From Streptomyces sp. STR69 (GTDB taxonomy: Bacteria > Actinomycetota > Actinomycetes > Streptomycetales > Streptomycetaceae), in NCBI RefSeq assembly GCF_024519455.1, contig NZ_JALJRY010000006.1, positions 87,715 to 151,714 of the forward strand: 64,000 bases of DNA, given 5' to 3'. Shown here in pieces: positions 9,047 through 17,745 of the stretch (the first letter of the stretch is position 1; the number at the start of each line of letters is the position of its first letter). The notes under the pieces were generated by a model. The model had not been told where the DNA came from, did no database searches, and saw nothing but the letters and a program-made list of their open reading frames with translations. The translations under genes and the position numbers were made by a program.

Positions 9047-10831
9047 CTAGTACGACAGTCCGTGACCGACCGGATACAGCACCTGCGCCGGGTCGTCCGC
9101 GCGCTGCACGGCCACCGGGAGCTTCCCGCGCGGGGTGACCCGGCCCGCGATCACCCGTGCTGCCGCCCGCAGTTCGACGTCGGTCCAGGAGTAGGACGCC
9201 AAGTAGGCGGGGACGGTGGGCAGTTGGGCAACATCGTAGGGGTTGCGGACGGCGACGGCCACGACCGGTGTGCCGGTCGGGATCAGTTGCTCGACCAGGG
9301 TCTTCTGCGGGTCGGCCGCGGTGACGTTGTAGGTCGCCACCACCACTGCGTCCACCGCCCGCGCCGCCGCCACGGCCTTGGCGACGGTGTCGGCGGAGGG
9401 GGCTGTGCCGGTGGACAGGACGGTCACGATGAAGCCCAACTCCCGTAGGGCCGCGGCCAGTGCACCGGTCGGCGGTCCCGTCGTACCGGACGGCGAGGCC
9501 GGATCGGCGCCGACGACCAGGAGGTTCCCGTGCGTACGGCGGGACAGCGGGAGCAGCCCCGCCCGGTTGACGAGCAGGGTGGTGGTGCGCTCGGCGATGC
9601 GGTCGGCGGTGGCGAGATGTTCGGCGCTGCCGACGACGAGGTCCACGCCCGCCCGGCTGACGTACGGCTCCTCGAAGAGTCCGAGCCGTGCCTTCAGCCG
9701 CAGCACCCGCAGCACCGACTCGTCGAGCCGTGCCTCGGTCAACTCCCCGTTTCGTACTGCCTTGATGACGGCGTTCCACGCGATGTCCAGGGAGGGCGGG
9801 TCGAGGAGTTGATCGACCCCGGCCTTCAGCGCGAGCACCGGCACGCGGTCGTCGCCGTACTTCTGGCGGACGCCCGCCATGCCCAGCGAGTCGGTGACCA
9901 CGACGCCGTCGTAGCCGAGTTCGCCGCGCAGCACGCCGGTGACGATCGGGTGGGAGAGGGTGGCCGGGTCGCCGGAGTCGTCGAGGGCCGGGACCTTGAG
10001 GTGCGCGGTCATGATCGCGTCGATCCCGGCCTTGACGGCGGCCCGGAAGGGCACGGCGTCCAGCTTTCCCCACAGTTCGCGGCTGTGCGTGATGACGGGG
10101 AACCCGGTGTGGCTGTCCACGGCGGTGTCCCCGTGCCCGGGGAAGTGCTTGGCGGTCGCCGCCACCCGGCTGGCCTGGTACCCCGTGACCTCGGCGGCGA
10201 CCAGGCCGGCCACCGCGTCCGGGTCGGCACCGAAGGACCGTACGCCGATGATCGGGTTGGCCGGGTTCACGTTCACGTCGGCGTCGGGGGAGTAGTCCTG
10301 GTTGACGCCCATCGCGCGCAGCTCGGCGCCGGAGATCCGGCCGACCGCGCGGGCGTCGGCGCGGGAGCCGCCGGCGCCGAGCGCCATCGCGCCCGGGAAG
10401 AGCGTGGCGGGCTTGCCGATCCGGCAGACGGCACCGTGTTCTTGATCGGTGGCGATCAGCACGGGCAGCCCGCGCGGCAGGCCGAGCGATGCCTGCTGGA
10501 TGCCGTTGGAGAGGTCGGCGATCTGGTGCGGGTCGCGGGTGTTGTGCGCCCAGCTGAAGTAGATGATCCCGCCGACCCGGTACTTCGCGATCAGCTCGGC
10601 GGCCGTGCGCACCCCGAGCTCGCTCAGGTTGGCGTCGGCGTCGGCCCGGTCGGGGGCGGTGGCGGAGTGGCCGTAGACCCGCGTCACGAAGAGCTGGCCG
10701 GCCTTCTCCTCCAGGGGCATGCGGGAGATCAGCGAGCGGAGTGCCGTGTCGTCGGCGTGGGCGGGGGTGCCGACCGCGAGGGACGCCGTGACGCCCATGG
10801 TCGCGGCGAGGACGGTGCGTCTGGAGGGCAT
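9047..10831 (-). CDS. Secreted GH3 beta-N-acetylhexosaminidase, NagZ-like
   Basis: A 594-residue exported enzyme. The N-terminus MPSRRTVLAATMGVTASLAV is a Tat-type signal with Ala-His-Ala cleavage. The first domain (about 35-370) is a GH3 TIM barrel with KHFPGHG near residue 226, followed by DTAVDSH, the Asp/His acid-base dyad that marks NagZ-type N-acetylglucosaminidases. The nucleophile is the Asp of VVTDSLGM near residue 308. The second domain (about 400-594) is the GH3 C-terminal alpha/beta domain. It should trim GlcNAc-MurNAc muropeptides or chitin fragments outside the membrane. ATG 10831 is preceded by GGAAGGAG. Confidence 0.9.
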   Translation of the reverse strand: MPSRRTVLAATMGVTASLAVGTPAHADDTALRSLISRMPLEEKAGQLFVTRVYGHSATAPDRADADANLSELGVRTAAELIAKYRVGGIIYFSWAHNTRDPHQIADLSNGIQQASLGLPRGLPVLIATDQEHGAVCRIGKPATLFPGAMALGAGGSRADARAVGRISGAELRAMGVNQDYSPDADVNVNPANPIIGVRSFGADPDAVAGLVAAEVTGYQASRVAATAKHFPGHGDTAVDSHTGFPVITHSRELWGKLDAVPFRAAVKAGIDAIMTAHLKVPALDDSGDPATLSHPIVTGVLRGELGYDGVVVTDSLGMAGVRQKYGDDRVPVLALKAGVDQLLDPPSLDIAWNAVIKAVRNGELTEARLDESVLRVLRLKARLGLFEEPYVSRAGVDLVVGSAEHLATADRIAERTTTLLVNRAGLLPLSRRTHGNLLVVGADPASPSGTTGPPTGALAAALRELGFIVTVLSTGTAPSADTVAKAVAAARAVDAVVVATYNVTAADPQKTLVEQLIPTGTPVVAVAVRNPYDVAQLPTVPAYLASYSWTDVELRAAARVIAGRVTPRGKLPVAVQRADDPAQVLYPVGHGLSY

Positions 10832-11213
10832 GTGCGCTCCTTCCGGATTCCGGAGAGGTTTCCGCCTGTCAGGGGAGTGCACAGTAACCAGGGGAGGGGC
10901 CGCCATCGGCGCAGTTGGAGGGGGGCGCGCCGATGACGGCTTGCTGCCGGCCGCGGTACGGAGGAGAGGGTTGGTCAGCGTTCGCAGCCAGCAGCGAGGC
11001 CGACGCCGTACCGCGGAGACTCATCCGGCAGCATGCCGGTTGGACGGAGTTGAACGGGCCCGGGTTCCCGTCCGCGGGCCGATTCCCGGAAGTTGGTGAA
11101 CCTGTGCACAACGGGACGGATGCGGTCACGCACAGGTACACGCGGGCGAACGGCGGTCGTCCATCCCGTGGACGTCCCGGCGCGGCGGGCGGCCACCGCC
11201 CGATCATGAGGAC
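10832..11213. promoter_or_regulatory. Divergent intergenic region with an 11-bp inverted repeat
   Basis: These 382 bases separate the GH3 gene (leftward) from the AroA gene (rightward) and should hold both promoters. The clearest element is the perfect pair CCGCGGTACGG (10949-10959) and CCGTACCGCGG (11006-11016), 46 bases apart, which could be a long hairpin or two halves of an operator. A frame open through most of the region has no ribosome-binding site and no recognisable product, so I do not call a gene. Confidence 0.4.
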
Positions 11214-12449
11214 ATGCCCGTAGTCGACATCCCCGGTTCCAAGTCCGTCACCGCCCGCGCGCTCTTCCTGGCCGCCGCGGCCGACGGCGTCACCACCCTC
11301 CGGCGTCCGCTCCGCTCGGACGACACCGAGGGCTTCGCGGAGGGACTGACCCGGCTCGGCTACCGGGTGGGCCGCACCCCCGACGCCTGGCAGATCGACG
11401 GCCGCCCGCAGGGACCGGCGGTCGCCGAGGCCGACGTGTACTGCCGGGACGGCGCGACCACGGCCCGCTTCCTGCCCACCCTCGCGGCGGCCGGCCACGG
11501 CAGCTTCCGCTTCGACGCGTCCCCGCAGATGCGCCGCCGGCCGCTGCTCCCTTTGACCCGTGCCCTGCGCGACCTGGGCGTGGACCTGCGCCACGAGGAG
11601 GCCGAGGGCCACCACCCGCTGCGCATCGAGGCGTCCGGGGTCGAGGGCGGCGAGGTGGTGCTCGACGCCGGCCAGTCCTCGCAGTACCTGACCGCCCTGC
11701 TCCTGCTCGGCCCGCTGACCAGGAAGGGCCTGCGGATCAGGGTCACGGACCTCGTCTCCGCGCCGTACGTCGAGATCACCATCGCGATGATGCGGGCGTT
11801 CGGGGTGGAGGTGCGCAGGGAGGGCACGGTCTACGTCGTCCCGCCGGGCGGCTACACCGCGACCACCTACGACATCGAGCCGGACGCCTCCACCGCGAGC
11901 TACTTCTTCGCCGCCGCCGCGGTCACCGGCGGCGAGGTCACCGTCCCCGGGCTCGGCACCGGCGCGCTCCAGGGCGACCTGGCCTTCGTCGACGTACTGC
12001 GCCGCATGGGCGCGGAGGTGACGACCGACGCGCACGGCACCCGGGTGCGCGGCACCGGCGAACTCCGCGGCCTCACGGTCAACATGCGGGACATCTCGGA
12101 CACCATGCCGACGCTGGCCGCGCTCGCGCCCTTCGCCTCCGGCCCGGTCCGCATCGAGGACGTCGGCAACACCCGCGTCAAGGAGTGCGACCGCCTGGAG
12201 GCCTGCGCGGAGAACCTCCGGCGGCTGGGCGTGGAGGTCGTGACGGGGGACGACTGGATCGAGATCCGGCCCGAGACCCCGGTCGGCGCGGAGATCAAGT
12301 CCTACGGCGACCATCGCATCGTCATGTCCTTCGCGGTGACCGGGCTGCGGGTGCCGGGTATTTCGTTCGACGACCCGGGGTGCGTGCGCAAGACTTTCCC
12401 CGGTTTTCACGAGGCGTTCGGGGCGCTGCGGGGGCAGTTGCCGGCATGA
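11214..12449 (+). CDS. aroA: 3-phosphoshikimate 1-carboxyvinyltransferase (EPSP synthase)
   Basis: A 411-residue enzyme that joins phosphoenolpyruvate to shikimate-3-phosphate in the sixth step of the shikimate pathway. It starts almost directly at the substrate loop [17 protein letters not shown] and later has [48 protein letters not shown] and [14 protein letters not shown], all expected AroA motifs in order. Gly in GATTARF corresponds to the conserved NAGTA loop, where Asp-Gly replaces Asn-Ala. Streptomyces often carry two AroA-like genes; the short N-terminus and unusual loop suggest this may be the accessory copy. The start codon has only a weak GAGG close by. The GNAT gene begins 10 bases downstream. 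Confidence 0.85.
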   Translation: MPVVDIPGSKSVTARALFLAAAADGVTTLRRPLRSDDTEGFAEGLTRLGYRVGRTPDAWQIDGRPQGPAVAEADVYCRDGATTARFLPTLAAAGHGSFRFDASPQMRRRPLLPLTRALRDLGVDLRHEEAEGHHPLRIEASGVEGGEVVLDAGQSSQYLTALLLLGPLTRKGLRIRVTDLVSAPYVEITIAMMRAFGVEVRREGTVYVVPPGGYTATTYDIEPDASTASYFFAAAAVTGGEVTVPGLGTGALQGDLAFVDVLRRMGAEVTTDAHGTRVRGTGELRGLTVNMRDISDTMPTLAALAPFASGPVRIEDVGNTRVKECDRLEACAENLRRLGVEVVTGDDWIEIRPETPVGAEIKSYGDHRIVMSFAVTGLRVPGISFDDPGCVRKTFPGFHEAFGALRGQLPA

Positions 12450-12459
12450 GGGGAGCAGC

Positions 12460-13077
12460 GTGGCGTTCGAGCTGAAGGCACCGGTCCTGACGGGTGAGTC
12501 GGTGCGGCTGGAGCCGCTCGACCACCGGCACGCGGCCGATCTGGCGGTGGCGGCGGAGGAGGACCGGGGGTCGTACGCGTTCACCTGGGTGCCGAGGGCG
12601 GACCAGGTGGGCCCGTACATCGACGCCCAGCTGGCCCGCGCGGCCACGGGCATGCTCGCCCCGTACGCCCAGATCTCGACGGCGACCGGGCGGGCGGTCG
12701 GGGCCACGGCCTACTGGGAACCCCGCTGCTGGCTGACGGACGATCAACTCGACGCCGTGGAGGTCGGGTTCACCTGGCTGGCCGGTTCCGCGCAGGGCAC
12801 CGGCATCAACGCGGAGGCCAAACTCCTGCTGTTCCGGCACGCCTTCGAGGAGTGGCACGTCTCCCGGATCGACCTCAAGACGGACGCCCGCAACGACCGC
12901 TCCCGGGCCGCGATCCAGCGTGTCGGCGCCCGCTTCGAGGGCGTCCTGCGCAACTGGTCCCGCTCCTGGGCGCCGGGTGAGGACGGCCGGCTGCGGGACT
13001 CCGCGATCTACTCGATCACGGCGGAGGAGTGGGAGGAGTGCGAAAAGGCGCTGGAGGAACGGGTGTCCAGGTCATGA
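12460..13077 (+). CDS. GNAT N-acetyltransferase, RimJ/RimL type
   Basis: A 205-residue acetyltransferase of the family that acetylates protein N-termini or small amines with acetyl-CoA. It opens with [15 protein letters not shown], typical of RimL-like proteins, and has the strand-helix region [26 protein letters not shown], where the GTGIN loop stands in for the Q/RxxGxG/A acetyl-CoA pyrophosphate site. [20 protein letters not shown] is the usual C-terminal motif. GTG 12460 follows GGGGAG. It lies 10 bases after aroA and overlaps the next gene by four bases, so the three are probably co-transcribed. Confidence 0.82.
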   Translation: MAFELKAPVLTGESVRLEPLDHRHAADLAVAAEEDRGSYAFTWVPRADQVGPYIDAQLARAATGMLAPYAQISTATGRAVGATAYWEPRCWLTDDQLDAVEVGFTWLAGSAQGTGINAEAKLLLFRHAFEEWHVSRIDLKTDARNDRSRAAIQRVGARFEGVLRNWSRSWAPGEDGRLRDSAIYSITAEEWEECEKALEERVSRS

Positions 13078-13646
13078 GCGCGTATCTCATCCTGCACGGC
13101 TGGCAGAACCGCCGCCCGGAGGGACACTGGCAGCACTGGCTCGCCGACCGGCTCCGCGCACTCGGCCACGAGGTGACGTACCCCCAGTTGCCCGATCCCG
13201 ACGACCCCGACCTGGAGGTGTGGCTCGGCGAACTCGCCCGGCGGCTGCGGGAGTTGCCGGAAGGCGAGCGGGTCGTCCTCGCGCACAGCGCCTCCGTCCT
13301 GCTGTGGCTGCACGCCGTCGCCCGCGGGGTGGTCCGGGACGGTGACGCGGACCGGGTGCTGCTGGTCGCACCGCCGTCCGCCTCCGTGGTCGTACAGCAT
13401 CCGGAGATCGCCGAATTCGCGCCGCCCACCGCCGAGTTGACGCTTCCCGGGGTCACCCGGCTGGTCGCCGGCGACGACGACCCGTACTGCCCGGAAGGCG
13501 CCCGCACCGTCTTCGGCGACCCGCTCGGCATCCCCACCGAGATCATTCCGGGCGCGGGTCACCTCGACCTGGACGCCGGGTACGGCTCCTGGCCTGCGGT
13601 ACTGGAGTGGTGTCTGGACGGGACGGCGCCGCTCACGGCTCGCTGA
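13074..13646 (+). CDS. RBBP9/YdeN-type alpha/beta hydrolase
   Basis: A 190-residue small serine hydrolase. It begins with [20 protein letters not shown], the oxyanion-region motif of the RBBP9/YdeN family, then has [13 protein letters not shown], a nucleophile elbow in which HSAS replaces GHSLG, and ends with GDDDPYCP (acid) and GAGHLDL (base His). Its substrate is unknown. The ATG overlaps the GNAT stop codon (ATGA), indicating translational coupling within the aroA-GNAT-hydrolase run. Confidence 0.82.
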   Translation: MSAYLILHGWQNRRPEGHWQHWLADRLRALGHEVTYPQLPDPDDPDLEVWLGELARRLRELPEGERVVLAHSASVLLWLHAVARGVVRDGDADRVLLVAPPSASVVVQHPEIAEFAPPTAELTLPGVTRLVAGDDDPYCPEGARTVFGDPLGIPTEIIPGAGHLDLDAGYGSWPAVLEWCLDGTAPLTAR

Positions 13647-13672
13647 CGTCGTGCTCGCGCCGTGCCTACGCT

Positions 13673-14473
13673 CTACGCGGAGTCGTTGAGCAGCCGCGCC
13701 AGATGGTGGTGACCGGCGGCCAGCAGCTCGGGCAGCGGCGCGGCGGCCTCGTACCAGCGCTTCTCGTACTCCCAGCACAGCCAGCCGTCCCAGTCGTGCC
13801 GGGTCAGGAGCTCCACGCACTCGGCGAGCGGCAGGACGCCTGCGCCGAGTGCCAGCGGGGTGGTGTCGTCGGCCGACGCGATGTCCTTGACCTGCACGTA
13901 TCCGAGATACGGGCCCAGCGCGGCCAACGTCTCCGCCGGCTGCTCGCCGCCCAGCCAGGTGTGCATGACGTCCCAGAGCGCGCCCACCTGCCGGTGCCCG
14001 ACCGGGCCGAGCACGCGGAGCGCGTCCGCGCCGGTCCGGTGCGAGTCGTGGGTCTCCAGCAGAATCCGTACGCCGAGGTCGGCACCCCACTCCGCCGCCG
14101 TGCCCAGCCGCCGCGCGGCCGTCGCGTCGGCCTCGTGGGCGGACTGGTCGGTACCTCCGCCGGGGAAGACGCGGACGAAGGGTGCCCCCAAGTCCCGTGC
14201 CAGTTCCAGGAGTTCACGGATCTCCGCGAGTACGGTGTCGTCGTCGCCCGGCGCGGCCACGCGTGCGTACCCTGCGAGACCCAGGACTTCGACCCCGGCC
14301 GCCTTGAACTCGGCCACCGCATCGGCCCGTTGGGCGGCGTCGATACCGGGGTGCACGGGCTCCTCCGGGTGCGCGCGCAACTCGACACCGTGGTAGCCGT
14401 GCGTGACGGCGAGGTGCAGCACGTCGGCGAGGGGGAGCCCCGGGACACCGAGGGTGGAGAACGCGAACTTCAT
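13673..14473 (-). CDS. Sugar phosphate isomerase/epimerase-like TIM barrel
   Basis: A 266-residue single-domain TIM barrel of the xylose-isomerase-like / AP endonuclease 2 family. Metal-ligand-type residues are visible: Glu in GVELRAHPEE, Glu-His in LLETHDSH, Asp-His in ALWDVMHTW and Glu in CWEYEKRW. Members interconvert or cleave keto-sugars and inosose intermediates; the specific substrate here is not evident and no sugar operon surrounds it. ATG 14473 begins the first barrel strand (MKFAFSTLG). It lies 17 bases downstream of the MarR-GNAT gene, on the same strand. Confidence 0.75.
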   Translation of the reverse strand: MKFAFSTLGVPGLPLADVLHLAVTHGYHGVELRAHPEEPVHPGIDAAQRADAVAEFKAAGVEVLGLAGYARVAAPGDDDTVLAEIRELLELARDLGAPFVRVFPGGGTDQSAHEADATAARRLGTAAEWGADLGVRILLETHDSHRTGADALRVLGPVGHRQVGALWDVMHTWLGGEQPAETLAALGPYLGYVQVKDIASADDTTPLALGAGVLPLAECVELLTRHDWDGWLCWEYEKRWYEAAAPLPELLAAGHHHLARLLNDSA

Positions 14474-14490
14474 GCTCTCGACCCTACTCG

Positions 14491-15432
14491 TCACTCACGA
14501 CTTCCGTGCAGGTCGAGGCGCCAGTCCTGGCCGACGAGGTCCTGACCGAAGGAGCGGTGGGGTTTCTCGGCGACGAGGGCGAAACCGTGCCGCTGGTAGA
14601 TGCGGCGGGCGGCGCCGAGGATGTCGTTGGTCCACAGCACGAGGTCGCGGTAACCGACACCGCCCGCGAACTCGACGACCGCCGAGACGAGTTGGTCGCC
14701 GATCCGAAGCCCTCGGGCATCCGGCTCGACGAGCAGCAACCGCAGCCGGGCGGTACCCGGGGCGTCGTCCCGTACGCACATCACACACCCCACCGGCCGC
14801 CCGTCGAGCTCGGCGATCCACACCCGCTCCAGATGCGGATCGTGATCCTCGGCGAAGTCGGCGACGATCCGTGCCACGAGCCCTTCGTAGTCGGCGTTGA
14901 AGTGGTACTCGGCGGAGTAGAGCGCCGCGTTGCGCTGCACGATCCACCCCAGGTCACCGGGCCCGGGCTCCCGCAGCACGACGTCCTCGGGCCGGGGCCG
15001 GTGACCGTCCGTGTCCGGCGACAGGATGGTGCGTACGGTGTGCAGCGCCTCGGAGAGCCGGGGCCGGTCGGTGGCCGGTACGGTCGCGAGCAGCGCGCCG
15101 ACGGATTCGTCCGCCCGCTCGGCCAGCAGGTCGGCGGTCTCCCGCCCGTGTGCGGTGAGCGTTATGTGCCGCCGCCGCGGATCCCGCTCCGAGGGCGCCC
15201 GCTCGATCAGCCCGTCCTGCTCGAACCGGTTCAGGATCCGGCTCAAGTACCCGGCGTCCAGGGACAGTTCGGAGCGGAGGTCGGCCGCGTCCGTGTGCGG
15301 GGAGTGCGCGAGTTCGTACAGGACGCGGGACTCGGTGAGGGTGAAGGGGGCGTAGAGGTGGCGGCTGTAGTCGAGGGCGCCGATGACGTTCGTGTAGAAG
15401 CGGTTGAAGGCGCGGATGTCCTGGACGGTCAT
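14491..15432 (-). CDS. Fused MarR-type regulator and GNAT acetyltransferase
   Basis: A 313-residue two-domain protein. Residues 1-145 form a MarR winged helix: LTESRVLYELAHSPHTDAAD, then the recognition helix LDAGYLSRILNRFEQDGLIE and the wing SERDPRRRHITLT. Residues 155-313 form a GNAT domain with LRLLLVEPDARGLRIGDQLV as the acetyl-CoA loop (RGLRIG) and ILGAARRIYQRHGFALV. Such fusions are common in actinobacteria, but the ligand and acetyl acceptor are unknown. Co-directional with the TIM-barrel gene, suggesting a small operon for one modified metabolite. Confidence 0.85.
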   Translation of the reverse strand: MTVQDIRAFNRFYTNVIGALDYSRHLYAPFTLTESRVLYELAHSPHTDAADLRSELSLDAGYLSRILNRFEQDGLIERAPSERDPRRRHITLTAHGRETADLLAERADESVGALLATVPATDRPRLSEALHTVRTILSPDTDGHRPRPEDVVLREPGPGDLGWIVQRNAALYSAEYHFNADYEGLVARIVADFAEDHDPHLERVWIAELDGRPVGCVMCVRDDAPGTARLRLLLVEPDARGLRIGDQLVSAVVEFAGGVGYRDLVLWTNDILGAARRIYQRHGFALVAEKPHRSFGQDLVGQDWRLDLHGSRE

Positions 15433-15564
15433 GATCGATCCCCGGTGCTCGCTCAGGGTAGTTGACTCAGTCAGAGGTATTGCGGTTCCGACGGTAGTAC
15501 CGAGGAGGACCGCTCGTCCATGGTTTTGCTCCCGGACCCGGAGCGGCTCCCCGTGGGCACCGGC

Positions 15565-16434
15565 TCAGCCGATCCCCCACAGCAGCACGCCCGGTATCGC
15601 CACGAGGGCGGCGCTGCCCACCACCGCCAGGCCAAGGAGGAGGGCGGGCAGCAGGATCAGCAGGGTGAACCCGGCGTCGGCCCGAGACCGGGCACCCTGC
15701 TTGCTGTCGGGGACGACGGTGACCGTTCTGGTCGGCGGGGGCTTCGAGCCGCGCAGCAGCGGACCGGTCAGGTACTCGGACACCTGACCGTCCAGGCCCG
15801 TGTACCGGTACACCCAGGTGCGCGCCATCCGGCCGCTGCTGCCGGGACGCGTCTCGGACCTGACGTAGTCGGCCTCCACCTCCACACCCCGGGTGAGGGA
15901 CGCCCACGGGTCACGCGCGACCGAGACGATGTGACCTGTCAGGTCGGCACAGCCCCACCAGGCGAAGAACCCGAAGCAGCTCAGTACGGCGGCCATGAAC
16001 CGTCCGGTCGCCAGGACGGCCAGGAAGTTCAGTACGACGACCCCGAGCAGTACACGAAAGGCGGGCTCACCGCGGGTGCGGCGGGTCGGCGGAGCCGCCG
16101 TGCGCGGCTCGTCCGTCACGGACGGGACCGCATCCGTCGCCGGCAGGGCGGCGCGCTGCGAGAGTACGGCGCGTACGAATGTCCGGGCGGCACGCCTGCC
16201 ACACACCAGCTCATACCCGCCGGGCCGGCCGTGGGCACTGTCGGCGACCTCGATACGCAGCCGGACCTGTCGGGCGCCGACCGGTTCCGTGGCGGCACGG
16301 AGGACGGCGAGGTAGGGAATGCGGGTGACGGTGGCACGCTCCTCCCACACGACACCCTCGGCCGTCAGCCGGGTCACGGCGTCCGGCGACCGCACGATCA
16401 GCGTCGGCGGCCCACTCTGCCCCGCACTCGTCAT
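15565..16434 (-). CDS. Membrane protein of unknown function
   Basis: A 289-residue protein with a soluble N-terminal half (about 1-125), two adjacent hydrophobic segments near 127-165 (VLLGVVVLNFLAVLATG and FMAAVLSCFGFFAWWGC), a beta-rich middle region (about 170-250) and one more hydrophobic segment at the C-terminus (LLILLPALLLGLAVVGSAAL). The middle region, with YRYTGLDGQVSEY and TVTVVPDSKQ, resembles DUF3592-like extracytoplasmic domains, but I am not certain. It stands alone between the MarR-GNAT gene and a plus-strand small membrane protein. Confidence 0.6.
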   Translation of the reverse strand: MTSAGQSGPPTLIVRSPDAVTRLTAEGVVWEERATVTRIPYLAVLRAATEPVGARQVRLRIEVADSAHGRPGGYELVCGRRAARTFVRAVLSQRAALPATDAVPSVTDEPRTAAPPTRRTRGEPAFRVLLGVVVLNFLAVLATGRFMAAVLSCFGFFAWWGCADLTGHIVSVARDPWASLTRGVEVEADYVRSETRPGSSGRMARTWVYRYTGLDGQVSEYLTGPLLRGSKPPPTRTVTVVPDSKQGARSRADAGFTLLILLPALLLGLAVVGSAALVAIPGVLLWGIG

Positions 16435-16602
16435 TCCCGGCTCTCCTCATGGCGCTGGAGCGGTACACCGGGCCGATTGTTCTCCGCCGCTCCGAGGCTG
16501 TCGACGCCCTGAACTCGCAGGAACGGACGGGAACTTCTTGCCGGAGACCGGAAGCGGTGTCCATGGGGGACTGCGGGCGATCGGCTCTGGAACGATCGGC
16601 CC

Positions 16603-16890
16603 GTGGTCACGGTTCCTGAATCCGCCGGGCGTCCAGTTCTCCTCGCGCACATGTATGTCCAGTCGACGCCGGTCGCCTACGTCGTCCTGCTGGCCGTTGC
16701 CACACCTGTGGCCCTTCCGGCCTGGTGGTTCTGGGCCCGCCTGATGGTCCCGAAATGGCGCGAGAAAACACCCGAGTCGAGCAGGGACAGACCCAACGCC
16801 GTTGAAATGGCCTGCGGTTGTCACCTGCTGGCCTTCACCATGCTCGGTCTGGTGGTGTGGGGCATAGGGGGCCTCGCACTTCGATGGTGA
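16603..16890 (+). CDS. Small two-helix membrane protein
   Basis: A 95-residue protein predicted to cross the membrane twice: a helix in VAYVVLLAVATPVALPAWWF and another in LLAFTMLGLVVWGIGGLAL, joined by a charged loop of about 25 residues. No family recognised. The GTG at 16603 has a poor ribosome-binding site, and the in-frame ATG at 16651 just before the first helix is an alternative. It converges on the DUF4253 gene, with only four bases between the stops. Confidence 0.45.
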   Translation: MVTVPESAGRPVLLAHMYVQSTPVAYVVLLAVATPVALPAWWFWARLMVPKWREKTPESSRDRPNAVEMACGCHLLAFTMLGLVVWGIGGLALRW

Positions 16891-16894
16891 GTTC

Positions 16895-17701
16895 CTAGTC
16901 CCACCAGAACCGCCACAGATGTCGCCCGACAAGCTCGCCCGAGTACTCCGGGAACGGGGTCGGAGGATCGTCCACGATGTTGTCGGCGGTCGTCAGCACA
17001 TGCTCCAGGGCGAGCCGTTCGGCCTGCGGGAGGTCCTGGGGCGGCCGGGCGACCGACACGGTCAGGGCGCCCCCGAACCCGGACAGGACCCGTGCCCCGA
17101 ACCGCTCTTCCCAGCTTCGCAACAGCGCGCACAGCAGCGGAAGCGGAGCCCTGGGCTCCCACCCGACGATCGCCGGCACGTCGGCGCTGCGGCGGGCGGG
17201 CACCAGGGCCAGCTGGCAGGTGCGCACGAAGGGCTCGGTGCGCAGCAGTTGATCTACTGCCCACCCCGCGGTCTGCGCGGGGCTCAGTCCGGCACCGGTC
17301 ACCGGCTCGGCGGGCGCGAGCCCGGGCCAGGACTCGAAGGGCGGCCCCGGATCGTGCGGCCAGGGCGTGATGTCGTCCGGATCGTCGTCGTCCGGCAGGA
17401 CGTCGGTCGCCGGCGGACTCGACCAGTACGGCAGCCGCCGGCGCCGGTACTCGGCGAAGTCCGCCGCGAGTTCGGTGTCGAGCCGGACGGCGTCGACCGT
17501 GCTCAAGTCCTCGGGCTGGTAAGGGTCGTCGCGCCAGCAGATGAACGGATACAGGCCGTCGGCCTCGGCCCGCTCCAGCAACCGGGGCCACAACTCCACG
17601 ATGCCATCGGGCAGTTCGTCGGCGAACCAGACCTCCGTCTTCCCCCGGGTCTCGAAGCGACCGGGGGACAGGGACAGTTCGTCGGGCAGTGGGAAGACCA
17701 T
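16895..17701 (-). CDS. DUF4253-domain protein
   Basis: A 268-residue cytoplasmic protein of unknown biochemical role. The C-terminal 110 residues match DUF4253 as I know it: CQLALVPARRSADVPAIVGW, LLCALLRSWEERFGARVLS, FGGALTVSVARPPQDLPQAE and the tail GRHLWRFWWD. The N-terminal half begins with PDELSLSPGRFETRGKTEVW and is Asp/Pro-rich in the middle (DVLPDDDDPDDITPW). Members often sit in scattered immunity or accessory loci, but nothing around this copy indicates a role. ATG 17701 is the natural start; longer upstream frames lack a ribosome-binding site. Confidence 0.72.
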   Translation of the reverse strand: MVFPLPDELSLSPGRFETRGKTEVWFADELPDGIVELWPRLLERAEADGLYPFICWRDDPYQPEDLSTVDAVRLDTELAADFAEYRRRRLPYWSSPPATDVLPDDDDPDDITPWPHDPGPPFESWPGLAPAEPVTGAGLSPAQTAGWAVDQLLRTEPFVRTCQLALVPARRSADVPAIVGWEPRAPLPLLCALLRSWEERFGARVLSGFGGALTVSVARPPQDLPQAERLALEHVLTTADNIVDDPPTPFPEYSGELVGRHLWRFWWD

Positions 17702-17745
17702 GGCGGGACGATAGGTGGAGGCACTGACAAGGCGGGCCTGCCCCG

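Noticed and set aside
10915..11223. A 102-codon frame between the GH3 and aroA genes
   Set aside because: No ribosome-binding site, no recognisable product, and it runs into the aroA start. The region is better read as a divergent control region.
10869..12707. A 612-codon minus-strand frame over aroA
   Set aside because: Same reason; AroA motifs on the plus strand are unambiguous.
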